Shown here piece by piece: positions 1 through 10,354 of a DNA stretch of 64,000 bases. Every line of letters begins with the position of its first letter. Within the stretch, counting starts at the first letter, position 1. Source of the DNA: Crossaster papposus (lineage: Eukaryota > Echinodermata > Asteroidea > Velatida > Solasteridae). The notes under the pieces are model-generated. The model saw only the letters and a program-made list of their open reading frames with translations. It was not told the DNA's origin and ran no database searches. Location: positions 1-64,000 of the forward strand of contig JBAIAA010000255.1 of assembly GCA_037893245.1 (NCBI GenBank), in the 5' to 3' direction. The translations under genes were made by a program, and so were the position numbers.

Positions 1-967
1 ACCACTGTCTGTTTCGCGTGGATGATGATGTCTTTCTCTTTGTCGCTGATGTTTCGTAGTGCTTTGCGAACTTTAATGCCTTAAGAAGAAGGTATTTCCG
101 TTATTGACGGATAGAATTCACAATGTCGAAATTTATGAAGCTCGACTCATGCTTGTTCGGGATCTTCTTGTACCAGTTCAGTACAGCGTCAGTGCTTTTC
201 CATAGGTTGAATCCCGTTGCATTTATGACTTTACTGACGATTCTGTCAAGGATCACCTTGCTGACATGTCCTATCTCTGATTTTGTTGGGCTGATTAGCC
301 GACATGATGGTTTAGTCTCGAAGTTCTTCTTATGGTCTTTCAATGTAATGAAGACTTCCTTCTCGGCCAATTTGTCAATGCGGTCACTCAGTCCAAGACT
401 TTTAGCAATTGTTTTCGCTTCACGATTGATTTCTGCTACGTCATTGTTTTCGGTTTTCTTGTATACTTTGGTAACATTAATCTTGACAAGATTTACATAA
501 TCGTCTTTTTCCATCTTGTAATAATTTACAGTCTTATCTGCCTTGATGGTTAGCGTTTATCGTTCCTAACTGCATTATGTCTTCCTTTAACTTACGTTGG
601 AACTGGCTGGTATTCTTTTCGAACTCGACGTTTTGCATAAGTCCCACCATGCTGTCTTCGAATTTTTTCAGCTTTGGTATTACTGGCGGTGTTTTCCGGG
701 AATTAAATCCGTACGCTTCCTTCTTCTCTTCCTTTTCCTGAATCAGTTCGGATGCAAAAAGAAGAATGCCCTCCACCGAATCCTCTTCATGAACAGTTCC
801 GTTTTTTCGATCAGGCGCTTGAGGTATGTTGTCTTTGATGCTACTGGGATATTCTTAGTCGAATATCCAAAGTTCACGATGCATCGCATATTGACCTCGT
901 CATCCCGTAAATTAATGAGGTGCACATTAGACAGTTTGCATGCAAGAATTCGCACTCTCAGTAACAA
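1..967 (-). pseudogene. Reverse-transcriptase pseudogene of a metazoan retroelement
   Basis: Three minus-strand reading frames follow one another as pieces of one protein: 967-743 (contains KRLIEKTELFMKRIRW), 776-534 (contains PPVIPKLKKFEDSM) and 514-101 (contains ITLKDHKKNF, CRLISPTKSEIG and FINFDIV). The last is the fingers/palm approach of a reverse transcriptase. A further shift near 120 joins it to a frame reading EFYPSIT and then ISDKEKDIIIHAK, which continues past the left edge. I recognise this as a retroelement RT family common in cnidarian and other invertebrate genomes, possibly near the Penelope clade; the exact clade is uncertain. Several frameshifts mean it is dead. The next retroelement, from 1085, runs the opposite way. 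Confidence 0.7.
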
Positions 968-1084
968 AATTAGTAGTAACCTGTATTCTGTTACTACCGG
1001 TCAACATGCCTATTTAATTCGTGAAATTATTCACGACCTCAACTCTGAACTGCACGAGAGTTAAGTGCTGTCAAGAACAGAAAA

Positions 1085-1562
1085 TTGCAGTCCATGAGCC
1101 CAGATTCCACCCAACCTGACCATGATCATCCGCACCCAGCTTCTAACAAGGAACATTTGGTTGTCACCATCGCCTCGGATCTACCCTTGACTGACGCCCA
1201 ACTATCTGTTCTCCAGCGTGGTTTGAATTTTGTCCCTCTCAACGCGTCTATTGATGAGTTTTCTACTCGACGAGATATTGAAATGTTCTACAGACGTCTG
1301 CGTCTTAAAGCCTACTTCCACGACAGAGAGGTTAGTCCATCCACTGTTGCTCATCGTGATGATACCCCTACAGTCAGGTACCATTGATAAACTAGTCCCA
1401 AAAGAATCTAACTGGTGTCCACCTACTGGCCTCAACAAGTCTCTCGACCGAATCATTGAGAATTGTCGCTCTGACGTTAGTCGCCTCAATTTAACAACCG
1501 TTGCACCAGTTCTAACATCTCTTCTGCAGAACAACAGCCCTGCGATCACTCAAAAAAGAGAG
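1085..1562 (+). pseudogene. Penelope-like element, N-terminal part of RT protein
   Basis: The frame 1085-1387 carries the typical N-terminal block of Penelope-like proteins (LPLTDAQLSVLQRGLNFVP followed by FYRRLRLKAYF). A frameshift near 1380 leads into the next part (SNWCPPTGLNKSLDRIIEN, then a run ending near SPAITQK). This stops abruptly at about 1562, where unrelated transposon sequence begins. The matching downstream part of the same kind of protein (VIKRADKGG onward) resumes at about 6780 on the same strand. I therefore infer one element split by an insertion. The start at 1085 is the first ATG; the true start could lie elsewhere. Confidence 0.75.
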
Positions 1563-1825
1563 CTATGGCGTGTCCAGTGGGGGGGGCTTTGGGGGCTGAA
1601 GCCCCCGCACGCGCGGATCCCCCCAAAAAAAAATGAAAGAGAAAAAAGAAGGAAAGGAGGAAAGAAAAAACGAAAGAAAAAACGAAAACAAAAAATATAT
1701 ATATAAACGAAAAAGGAAAGAAAGAAAGAGAGAAAGAAAGAAAAATTATTAAATCGGCAGAAACTGCCACCATTGAGCGAGAGCCAAACTCTCACTGGTC
1801 CATTCACCACCACGCGCCATCTGCG

Positions 1826-3932
1826 GGGGTGGGGGGGGGGTGGGGGGGGTGGAGGGGGGGGGGGGTGTGGAGGGGGGGGTGGAGGGGGGGGGGGTGGAGG
1901 GGGGGGGTGGAGGGGGGGGGGTGGAGGGGGGGTGGAGGTGGAGGGGGGGGTGGAGGTGGAGGGGGGGGGGGTGGAGGTGGAGGGGGGGGGTGGAGGTGGA
2001 GGGGGGTGGAGGTGGAGGGGGGGGGAGGTGGAGGGGGGGGTGGAGGTGGAGGGGGGGTGGAGGTGGAGGGGGGGTGAGGGGGAGGGGGGTGGAGGGGGAG
2101 GTGGAGGTGGAGGGGGGGGTGGAGGTGGAGGGGGGGGTGGAGGTGGAGGGGGGTGGAGGTGGAGGGGGGGGGGGTGGAGGTGGAGGGGGGGTGGAGGTGG
2201 AGGGGGGGTGGAGGTGGAGGGGGGGAGGTGGAGGGGGGTGGAGGTGGAGGGGGGTGGAGGTGGAGGGGGGGTGGAGGTGGAGGGGGGGTGGAGGTGGAGG
2301 GGCGTGGTGGAGGTGGAGGGGGGGGTGGAGGTGGGGGGGGAGGGGGGGGGTGGAGGTGGAGGGGGGTGGAGGAGGTGGGGGGGTGGAGGGGGGTGGAGGG
2401 GGGGGGTGGGGAGGGGAGGGGGGTGAGGAGGTGGGGGGGTGGAGGGGGGGTGGAGGGGGGGGGTTGGAGGGGGGGGGGTGGAGGGGGTGGGCGGGTGGAG
2501 GGGGGGGGGGGTGGAGGGGGGGGGGGGGGGGTGGAGGTGGAGGGGGGTGGAGGTGGAGGGGGGGGGGTGGAGGTGGAGGTGGAGGTGGAGGTGGAGGGGG
2601 TGGAGGTGGAGGGGGGGTGGAGAGGTGGGGGGTGGAGGGGGGAAGGGGTGGAGGGGGGGGTGGAGGGGGGGTGGAGGGGGGGGGTGGAGGTGGAGGGGGG
2701 GTGGAGGTGGAGGGGGGGGTGGAGGTGGAGGGGGGGGGTGGAGGGGGTGGGGGGTGGAGGGGGGGGGTGGAGGGGGGGGGGGGGGGGGTGGAGGTGGAGG
2801 GGGGTGGAGGTGGAGGGGGGGAGGGGGGGGTGGAGGTGGAGGGGGGTGGAGGAGGTGGGGGGGTGGAGGGGGGTGGAGGGGGGGGGGTGGAGGGGAGGGG
2901 GGTGGAGGAGGTGGGGGGTGGAGGGGGGGTGGAGGGGGGGGGTGGAGGGGGGGGGTGGAGGGGGTGGGGGTGGAGGGGGGGGGGGGGTGGAGGGGGGGGG
3001 GGTGGAGGTGGAGGGGGGTGGAGGTGGAGGGGGGGGGTGGAGGTGGAGGTGGAGGTGGAGGTGGAGGGGGTGGAGGTGGAGGGGGGGTGGAGGAGGTGGG
3101 GGGTGGAGGGGGGAAGGGGTGGAGGGGGGGGTGGAGGGGGGGTGGAGGGGGGGGGGTGGAGGTGGAGGGGGGTGGAGGTGGAGGGGGGGTGGAGGTGGAG
3201 GGGGGGGTGGAGGTGGAGGGGGGGTGGAGGTGGAGGGGGGGGGTGGAGGGGGAGGGGGGGTGGAGGTGAGGTGGAGGTGGAGGGGGGGGTGGAGTGGAGG
3301 GGGGGGTGGAGGTGGAGGGGGGTGGAGGTGGAGGGGGGGGGTGGATGTGGAGGGTGGGGGGGGTGGAGGTGGAGGGGGGGTGGAGGTGGAGGGGGTGGAG
3401 GTGGAGGGGGGAGGTGGAGGGGGTGGAGGTGGAGGGGGGTGGAGGTGGAGGGGGGGTGGAGGTGGAGGGGGGGTGGAGGTGGAGGGGCGGGGTGGAGGTG
3501 GAGGGGGGGGTGGAGGTGGGGGGGAGGGGGGGGTGGAGGTGGAGGGGGGTGGAGGAGGTGGGGGGTGGAGGGGGGTGGAGGGGGGGTGGAGGGGAGGGGG
3601 GTGGAGGAGGTGGGGGGGTGGAGGGGGGGTGGAGGGGGGGGTGGAGGGGGGGGGTGGAGGGGGTGGGGGGTGGAGGGGGGGGGGGGGGGGGGGTGGAGGG
3701 GGGGGGGGGGGTGGAGGTGGAGGGGGTGGAGGTGGAGGGGGGGGTGGAGGTGGAGGTGGAGGTGGAGGTGGAGGGGGTGGAGGTGGAGGGGGGGTGGAGG
3801 AGGTGGGGGGTGGAGGGGGGAAGGGTGGAGGGGGGGGTGGAGGGGGGGTGGAGGGGGGGTGGAGGGGGGGGGTGGAGGGGGGGGGGGGGGGGGGTGGAGG
3901 GGGGGTGGAGGGGGGGGGGGGGGTGGGGGGGG
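1826..3932 (+). repeat. G-rich satellite (GGTGGA/GGGGGG), about 2.1 kb
   Basis: An almost pure purine-rich array on the plus strand made of GGTGGA units separated by runs of 5-20 G. There is higher-order order: a block with four to five GGTGGA copies followed by a GGAAGGGG or GAAGGG marker recurs at about 2642, 3113 and 3822. A GGAGGAGGTGGGGG block recurs near 2366, 2848 and 3549. The long frames it yields (glycine/tryptophan or proline/leucine/histidine rich) are translations of the repeat, not genes. Such DNA would be expected to form G-quadruplexes. Copy number and order may be distorted by assembly. Confidence 0.95.
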
Positions 3933-4564
3933 CTCGGACACATGCCCCCCACCTGCTCGTTTACCACCAGCACCAGAGGGGGGGGGGGGGGAACTACAAC
4001 AACATTCCTTCAGTTTGACTGTAACATTATCGCTGCTAGCGAGCCGCGACCGGAAACCACAATACAGACACAACAGAGGTTCATCAACCGGTACGTACGG
4101 TGGCGCTTTTGTCTATGTTAATGGTGTAGGCACGGTGATGACGTTCGCAATGTCAACGAATTAGTACTGGTAGACCCCTGCCGTACTACTGAAAACTTCA
4201 AGGATACTGCGACTATTTTTTGTGCACTTTCACTCGGGACCCAGTACAAACGTAACAGCTCGGCTGACTATGCAGTGACTTGGCGACAATGGGACAGGTA
4301 TTTTATTTTCTTAATTGTCATGTTACTCTGTGCAATTTGCTTTGTTACTCTGTGCAATTTGCTTGTGATGTCTTGTCTATTCTCCAGCACAGACCATCAC
4401 GCATAGCTTAGTAGAAGTGATGACCTAACGGCCTCAATATAAACCCACTGAGCTCAATTGCAAGTATAGGAAAAACGCCACTTTAACTTTAATTTCGACG
4501 TTTCCTCCCAATACTCTGACATGTAGGTAACTTGGTAGGCCTGCAGATTAAACCCACCTCGGAG

Positions 4565-4589
4565 CCCCCCCCCCCCCCCCCCCCCCCCC
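4565..4589 (+). repeat. Poly-C run
   Basis: An uninterrupted run of about 25 C inside the decayed hAT-like insertion. Confidence 0.95.
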
Positions 4590-4647
4590 AAGAAATCCTA
4601 GATCCGCGCCTGACATTTTGAATATCGGCTTTCCCCCCTTTTTAACA

Positions 4648-4756
4648 AACAGCCTCAGAGATCAAAGAACCGGCACGTAAGCGAACTCAGCAACAGACCA
4701 TCTTGGGAAGCTTTGGGGTTGTGGTGCCTGGTGCTGGTGGTACGAGCAAGAGCTGA
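4648..4756 (+). pseudogene. Possible N-terminal exon of the hAT transposase
   Basis: After a possible acceptor (AACAAACAG), one frame stays open and reads ARKRTQQQTILGSFGVV, then a glycine-rich stretch to a stop. A basic patch followed by a TILGSF-type motif resembles the N-terminal region of some hAT/ZMYM-type proteins, and the piece lies upstream of the recognised C-terminal exons on the same strand. The link is inference and weak. Confidence 0.25.
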
Positions 4757-4845
4757 AATTGAAGGTCGATCCGTTGTCAACAACCGTTTGCTTTAATAGT
4801 AGCCATATTATACAAATACTGACTGCTTTGAGTGGTGTATATATT

Positions 4846-4965
4846 GTAGTAAAACTAGCCTCCCGAGGTGATCCATGGAGCATAACCCCATTCTATCTTC
4901 CGGAGACGAAGCCGAGGTAAGATAGAATGCTCCATGGATCACCGAGGGAGGCTAGTTTTACTACA
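4846..4965. repeat. Foldback hairpin of about 120 bp
   Basis: The arm at 4846-4884 is complementary to 4926-4964 (AACTAGCCTCCC...GATCCATGGAGCAT against GCTCCATGGATC...GGGAGGCTAGTT). An inner stem ATTCTATCTT/AAGATAGAAT surrounds a short loop. Confidence 0.85.
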
Positions 4966-5627
4966 CCACGAGATAAAGCAGTAAATATTTGTTTTATAAC
5001 ACCTCACCCACAGATTCTGCTTAATTTTCAAATGTTGACATAATTTTAAATTTAATTTCAGTAAAAATAACTTTTAATTCAATACTAAATTTGTGGAAAA
5101 CTGTTTTGCTCTTTTCCAAACCACCCCCTTCACGAAATGGTTGAACCCAGCCATGGTATAGTACTTTTGGATAGTACTTTTGGATAGTACTTTGGCATAG
5201 TAGTTTTGGCTTTGCCCAGGAAGATGGCAAAAATGGAAAATGCCATGTGACTCGCTCTCTGCCAATCAAGACACCGAATTTGTGGGTGAGGTGTTATAAT
5301 AATGATTAATCACATGCTTAGGCCAATAACAACATTCTTTGTCTTGCGTCAACCTCGCGTATAATAATAATACCTGCAAGCCAAAAATATCTGTTTTGCA
5401 AAACAATACACATAACTACACATGAAAAAGTCAAAGGAGTTGGTAACCTTGCTGAATTGAATGTGTTAATAGAACTGAATTTGTCCCAGCGTCATTTATG
5501 TTTTGATCTTGACTTAAATTTTTCCAGTAATATGTATGTGGTGTAAAATATGTCTTGTCTTGTTCTTCGTGTCATTTCCCTTGGAAACAGATATGTTTAA
5601 TGTTAAGAGCGGGTATGTCAAGAAGTT

Positions 5628-5722
5628 CCAGAATGTTCAAGAATGTCAGCTACGTTCCCCGTGACGAGCTGCGAATGTGAGCGCTCATTCAGCTCACTGC
5701 GTCGTCTGAAAACATTCCACAG
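5628..5722 (+). pseudogene. hAT transposase exon, dimerisation region part 1
   Basis: The frame reads SATFPVTSCECERSFSSLRR and then LKTFHR. This is the conserved hAT C-terminal dimerisation motif (a CERSFS core followed by LRRLK). It ends at a good donor (CACAG|GTGAGC at 5722). The left border of the exon is not clear. The next exon joins in frame (phase 2), showing that this transposase gene has an intron. It lies inside the 1563-6779 insertion and is the main evidence that the insertion is a hAT. Confidence 0.75.
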
Positions 5723-5927
5723 GTGAGCATATTTTATGTACATTTGTGTAACCTAACTTTCGAGCATTATATCCGCGGAGTATAGGCGAAAAATGCATAA
5801 TTATTAGTGGCAGATATTAATGTAAAAATGCTTAAACTGTACAAAATCATCATATAAAAGTATTTAAAAAAAGATACAATAAATGAGATGATAGAGCTGA
5901 TACGTTTCCAATCATGTTTTCTTGCAG

Positions 5928-6072
5928 AACAACAATGACAGATGAGAGGCTGAATAGGTTGGCCATGCTGGCAATTCACAGGGACATCCCTGTTGACTTG
6001 GACGAGGCAGTAAACAGATTTGCCTCTGCAAAACCAAGAAGATTGCAGTTTGGTTACTTTCTACGTAACTAG
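5928..6072 (+). pseudogene. hAT transposase last exon, dimerisation region part 2
   Basis: After the acceptor TTTTCTTGCAG the frame continues the previous exon as TTMTDERLNRLAMLAIHRDI, then DLDEAVNRFASAKPRRLQFG, and ends at TAG 6070-6072. ERL.RLA...H....PV is the usual tail of hAT transposases (the dimerisation domain), close to the ZMYM/DUF4371-type group. Intron phase and motif continuity fit the exon ending at 5722. Upstream catalytic parts were not recognised, so the gene is a remnant. Confidence 0.8.
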
Positions 6073-6779
6073 GACTGCGGTCCAAACTGGTGAAGATATC
6101 TTGAGAATATCACATTATAGAACTCATTGTAGAACTCACTCTTGGAAATATTCTGTTTGAAAAATCCAAAAATATATTTCAGCTTTCAATCTCATAGCTT
6201 GATCAGGAAATGTTCATTTACTCTACAATCCGACCAATGCATTATTATTTATACAGAACTCATTATCTTTCAGTGCTTTTAACATTCATTTATCAATGGC
6301 AGTTAACTTATTCAATGACACATTTTTATACATCAAATCCCAGGAGTGCAAATAAACGGAAGTTGTAAATACCAGCCTGTCGTATAGCTATAACTTATTG
6401 CACAAACTTCAAAGTTACAACGCATGGGGGCTCTCTTCGTAATGTCCTTCTCCGTAGTCATGGCGGGGTGTAATCTGAAAAGCTTATGCAACCCATGCGA
6501 TCGATATTCTTGACAGTAATGGTACCCAACAAACTTTTGCTGACAGAATGAATATTTGGCCATATGGCACACGAGTAACCTCTTTAACTGAGTCCTTACA
6601 TCATATATCAACTGATTTTGCAGCAAAACTTGTCTGAAAATTGAAAGAAAAGGCGATTTCAGGTCTTAAAATCCTGGACCCCCACCGGACCAAACGCTGT
6701 TAGACTCTCCGCTCGCTTCGCTCTACCGAAACGATTTTGATTCAGCCCCCCGCAGGAAAAAATCCTGCACACGCCTCTG

Positions 6780-8434
6780 AAGAGGACTATGTCATTAAGA
6801 GAGCGGACAAAGGTGGAGCAACTGTGGTTTGGCGTAAAGATCTATATATGTCCGAAGCTGAGCGACAACTAACAGATGCCAGTTACCAAGTGATCGACCA
6901 CGACCTCACCCCTACGCACCAGGGAATCGTGTCTGACACAATCAAGGCCTTTATCGACACAGGTGAGCTACCCGGGAATGCTACTAAACTCATCACTTCA
7001 TATCCCAGAACGTCCGTTTTCTATTTGCTTCCCAAGATTCACAAGAAGGATAATCCCGGCCGGCCCATCGTTTCAGCTTGCAATTGCCCCACTGAGTTGA
7101 TTTCACAGTTCATTGACTCTGTGCTGTCCCCTATTGTCAACCAACTCCCCTCATAATTATGTGAAGGACACCAATGACGCTCTCCATACCTTCGCCGACT
7201 TTGAATTCACGGGCTCCAGTAACTACCTATTCAGTATGGACGTCAAATCACTGTACACTTGCATCCCCCACGCCGATGGTTTACTAGCCCTACGTCACTT
7301 TCTTGACCGCCGTCCAGACCGTGACCCCCCTACCAATACCCTCATCAGGCTTGCCGAACTTGTCCTCACCCTTAACAACTTCACCTTCAACGGAAAGCAC
7401 TACCTGCAGACCACTGGCGTCGCAATGGGCACGCGTATGGGTCCCAGTTACGCGTGCCTATTCATTGGATTTCTCGAGGAGAAGATGATGTCAAATTATC
7501 CTGGGCCTCAACCGTTGCTGTACAAACGGTACATCGATGACATCATCGGTGCCACTTCTGGGTCAGTGGAAGACGTCCATACGTTCATCCAGTATGCGGA
7601 GAACCTTCACCCAGCTGTGCAATTCACCTCTGAGATTTCCAATGAGACCATCACCTTCCTCGACATCAGTGTGTCAATCAATGGCAATTCTCTCTCCACT
7701 TCAGTCCACTACAAGGCTACCGATTCTCACAGCTACTTGCATTATGAGTCGTCTCACCCCAAGAAATGCAAGGATGCCATCCCTTATAGCCAATTCCTCC
7801 GCCTCCGTCGTATTTGCAGCGAGGATAACCAATTTAAACAGCGAGGCAAAGAAATGAAAGTTTTTTTCCAACGACGTGGATACCCATCATCTGTGACTGA
7901 TGGTGCGCTTCGCCGAGTTTCATCGGTCACCCGCAATGCCGCCATGGAACAAGCCCCCCCGAAGCAACAAGGTCGTATCCCTCTTGTTCTTACCTACCAC
8001 CCCTAAACATGGCTGCCAAGAATATCCTCCTCAAGCACTTCAAGACGCTGCAGGAAGATCTAGCAACCTGCGCCATCTTCACCCAGTCTACGAACCCCCT
8101 ATGTTCCTTTAGACGTGACCGCTCCATCAGCAACCATGTTGTTCGGTCAACACTCCCCAGCACCACTTGTACCATCGACAACGGCCCCTTTAGAACTGTT
8201 CCCTGCAAGCGTCCAAGGTGCAAAACTTGTGCACATGTTGACAATACGTCATCCATCACTGGTCCCCGAGGCCATTTCAACATCCGCGGCCATTTCAAAT
8301 GCACCACTACTAATCTTGTTTATTGTATTAAGTGTACTCGCTGTGGCTTGCTTTATATTGGAGAAACCAAGCGCCGACTTGCCGACCGTTTTACGGAGCA
8401 TCTCCGAAGCGTTCGGCTGAAACAACCCGGCCTG
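6780..8434 (+). pseudogene. Penelope-like element, reverse transcriptase and start of GIY-YIG
   Basis: Continuation of the PLE protein after the hAT insertion. Successive frames (6737-7156, 7113-8006, 8009-8458) give VIKRADKGGATVVW, then SVFYLLPKIHKKDNPGRPIV, then motif A (FSMDVKSLYTCIPH), motif B (GVAMGTRMGPSYACLF) and the catalytic motif C (YKRYIDDIIG) with the YIDD box intact. The thumb and linker follow. Next come a cysteine pair block (PCKRPRCKTCAH) and the GIY-YIG endonuclease start (LVYCIKCTRCGLLYIGETKR, RLADRFTEH). Frameshifts near 7150 and 8005 break the frame. The known role of the family is target-primed retrotransposition using RT plus GIY-YIG endonuclease. The frame runs into a MITE at 8435. 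Confidence 0.9.
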
Positions 8435-8675
8435 GGGCCAATTTCACGGAGCTGCTAAGCACAAAAATTTGCTTAGCACAAAAGTGTCTTGCTCATTAAA
8501 AACAAGCTATCAGCCAAAATTCTACGTGTTTTTTATGCTAAGCAAAAAAACAGCTGATTATCAATCAAAAACAATAAGGATCACGTGAAAATTTGGTCTG
8601 TAACCTTGTTTTTACCAAGGACAAATTTTCATGCTAAGCAAATTTTTGTGCTTAGCAGCTCCGTGAAATTGGCCC
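8435..8675. mobile_element. 241-bp MITE with 44-bp terminal inverted repeats
   Basis: The left end GGGCCAATTTCACGGAGCTG continues as CTAAGCACAAAAATTTGCTT; the right end is its near-perfect inverse. The element is flanked by CTG at 8432-8434 and 8676-8678. Removing the element and one CTG rejoins the PLE frame exactly (KQPG-LAVAQHFGAPSH), which proves both the borders and the 3-bp target duplication. No coding capacity. Confidence 0.95.
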
Positions 8676-8885
8676 CTGGCTGTCGCCCAACACTTCGGCG
8701 CGCCATCTCACTCCACCAAGGACATGAGCGTCTGCGTTGTTTCCACGGCATCGTCGGACACGCAGCGCCGATCTTTGGAACAGCGTGTGATGTTCCAACT
8801 GGGCACGCTCCAACCTGACGGGATGAACGCGGAGTTCACCTTCTCCGCGTTTGTTCTACCAGCGGGACATCACAACAAGCCATAA
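8676..8885 (+). pseudogene. Penelope-like element, C-terminal end of the GIY-YIG domain
   Basis: In the frame restored by removing the MITE, the protein continues LAVAQHFGAPSHSTKDMSVC, a middle stretch RRSLEQRVMFQLGTLQPDGM, then NAEFTFSAFVLPAG and a stop TAA at 8883-8885. W/L..HF....HS..D is the usual late part of the PLE GIY-YIG endonuclease, and a terminal GLN-type motif (here DGMN) is typical. This part has no internal stop. Confidence 0.88.
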
Positions 8886-8891
8886 TTATCC

Positions 8892-8925
8892 CTGAAGAAG
8901 GTGCATTCGCACCGAAAGCTCGGTC
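8892..8925 (+). ncRNA. Degenerate hammerhead-like motif after the PLE stop codon
   Basis: Seven bases after the PLE stop: CTGAAGA, one extra A, stem GGTGC-ATTC-GCACC, then GAAA, GCTCGG and TC. Order and spacing follow the hammerhead core (CUGANGA, stem II, GAAA, short stem III, NUH). The extra A, a G-G mismatch in stem III and a poor stem I suggest it is decayed. PLEs are known to carry hammerhead ribozymes in their terminal repeats. Confidence 0.4.
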
Positions 8926-8929
8926 TTAT

Positions 8930-9002
8930 TTCCGGTGAGCACTGTTATATTTATATTTTCACATTTTCTATGCTCTTCAGTGCTACGCAGCATCCCAAAT
9001 TT

Positions 9003-9038
<36 letters not shown>

Positions 9039-9175
9039 TGGGATGCTGCGTAGCACTGAAGAGCATAGAAAATGTGAAAATATAAATATAACAGTGCTCA
9101 CCGGAAATAAGACCGGTGAGCACTGTTATATTTATATTTTCACATTTTCTATATATATATATATATATATAAACA
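8930..9175. repeat. Inverted repeat around (TA)n with a partial third copy
   Basis: An ~80-base arm beginning CCGGTGAGCACTG and ending with CAGCATCCCAAATTTT is inverted across a (TA)n core at 9005-9032. A third, direct partial copy follows at 9115-9152 and runs into a second (TA)n. The first arm is contiguous with the PLE 3' end, so this may be a rearranged PLE terminal repeat. Confidence 0.85.
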
Positions 9176-9424
9176 GGATAAATAAGCATTAGAGCGACCG
9201 GTCCACACAAACGTACGGTAAATTGTTTTGTCTTATTTGTAACCTAACCCGTTTTTACCTAGAGCTTTTGCCACAAAATTAAAAATCTATTGGGTAATGT
9301 ACCCAAATCTATCGACATACTCAATAAAATTAAAACAAATGAACTTTTATCGATTACTTGGGCGCTCGGACGACCGGCAAACGGTCGTCCAAAAGAAATA
9401 AGTCCCCCCTGGGAAATGTGCATT

Positions 9425-10035
9425 TTTCTGGAAGACAGTTAGGCTCCTTAACCTGTTACAAAAATGTAAAATGTAGTCTGAAATGTTACACATTTATTGT
9501 GCAATAAAGTTTTAACCAACAGTTAACCTTCGCCTTGAAATGCTGCCATTTATTAAATATGATGACCAATACAAAATGACACTTTCTTGCATAGGGATTG
9601 GACAAATCGAGAAAATCATGTGTTTACATAATTGTTTAATATTCTTTCCTCATTTCCATTAATTTCAAGTGTACACATGTGAACATGCATTTGATGTTTT
9701 TGTTTTTAATTTCATTACTGAAACGAAAGGAGCAACAACAACAAATTCCAGGTCCACAAAACCTTTAGGCTTTAAACAAATTGTTTACATTTGTACACTT
9801 TAGAAAAATTAATTGAAGTGAGTAAAGAATATAAACAAATTCTGTAAAAACATGATTTGTTCAATCCTTATGCAAAAAAAATGTAATTTTTTATTGGTCA
9901 TCACATATAAATGGCAGCATTTCAAGGCGAAGGTTAAATGTTGGGTGAAACTTTATTGCACAATAAATGTGTAACATTTGAGACTACATTTTACATTTTT
10001 GTAACAGGTTAAGGAGCCTAACTGTTTTCCAGAAA
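9425..10035. mobile_element. Long-TIR MITE of about 610 bp
   Basis: The left arm starts TTTCTGGAAGACAGTTAGGC and the right arm ends with its inverse (GCCTAACTGTTTTCCAGAAA). The arms match over about 120 bases (CCTTAACCTGTTACAAAAAT and beyond, up to ATGGCAGCATTT at the inner end). The centre is AT-rich with no reading frame. It sits directly left of the Harbinger subterminal repeats and may have replaced that element's left end. Confidence 0.85.
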
Positions 10036-10354
10036 CATAACGGGTTCATAGCGTATACCAGCGCGTTAGTAGCGTGTGGAGAACGCGCTCAGCGTGTGAG
10101 GAATGCGCTCAGCGTGTAAGGAACGCATCACTGATTTATATAAAAAATATGACAGCGTATCGCCAGCGTTCGCCAGCGCGTGAGTAACGCGCTCGAGGAC
10201 TGACGAACGACTGCCCAGCGCATGAGTAGCGCGTGAGTAGCGCGCCACCGTACTGCAACGACTAGGTGATTTTTTGTATAAATAGCCGACGCGCTACTAC
10301 AGTACTTCATTCTTGCTTTAGTCACTGAACCGTGAAAATCTTCTTCAACTTCAT

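Larger units (their letters stand above)
1563..6779 (+). mobile_element. hAT-like DNA transposon inserted in the PLE
   Basis: The borders are inferred. The left end reads CTATGGCGTGTCCAG. The right end, read inward on the other strand, is CAGAGGCGTGTGCAG. Both ends are followed within 35 bases by a G-rich GGGGGCTGAA block. This matches hAT-type termini. Flanking bases AAGAGAGC (left) and AAGAGGAC (right) look like a decayed 8-bp target duplication. Inside are hAT transposase C-terminal exons (5628-6072), a large G-rich satellite, a foldback and a poly-C run. The PLE protein is interrupted exactly over this interval. The element is heavily decayed and most of it (about 4000-5600) shows no long reading frame. 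Confidence 0.6.

Noticed and set aside
1550..4164. Very long open frames (up to 807 codons) rich in proline/leucine/histidine or glycine/tryptophan
   Set aside because: They are translations of the G-rich satellite in several frames on both strands; no non-repeat protein signal.
4662..4883. 73-codon minus-strand frame considered as the missing last receptor helix
   Set aside because: No YNV or VFVPK motif, wrong hydrophobic pattern, and it lies inside the hAT-like insertion.
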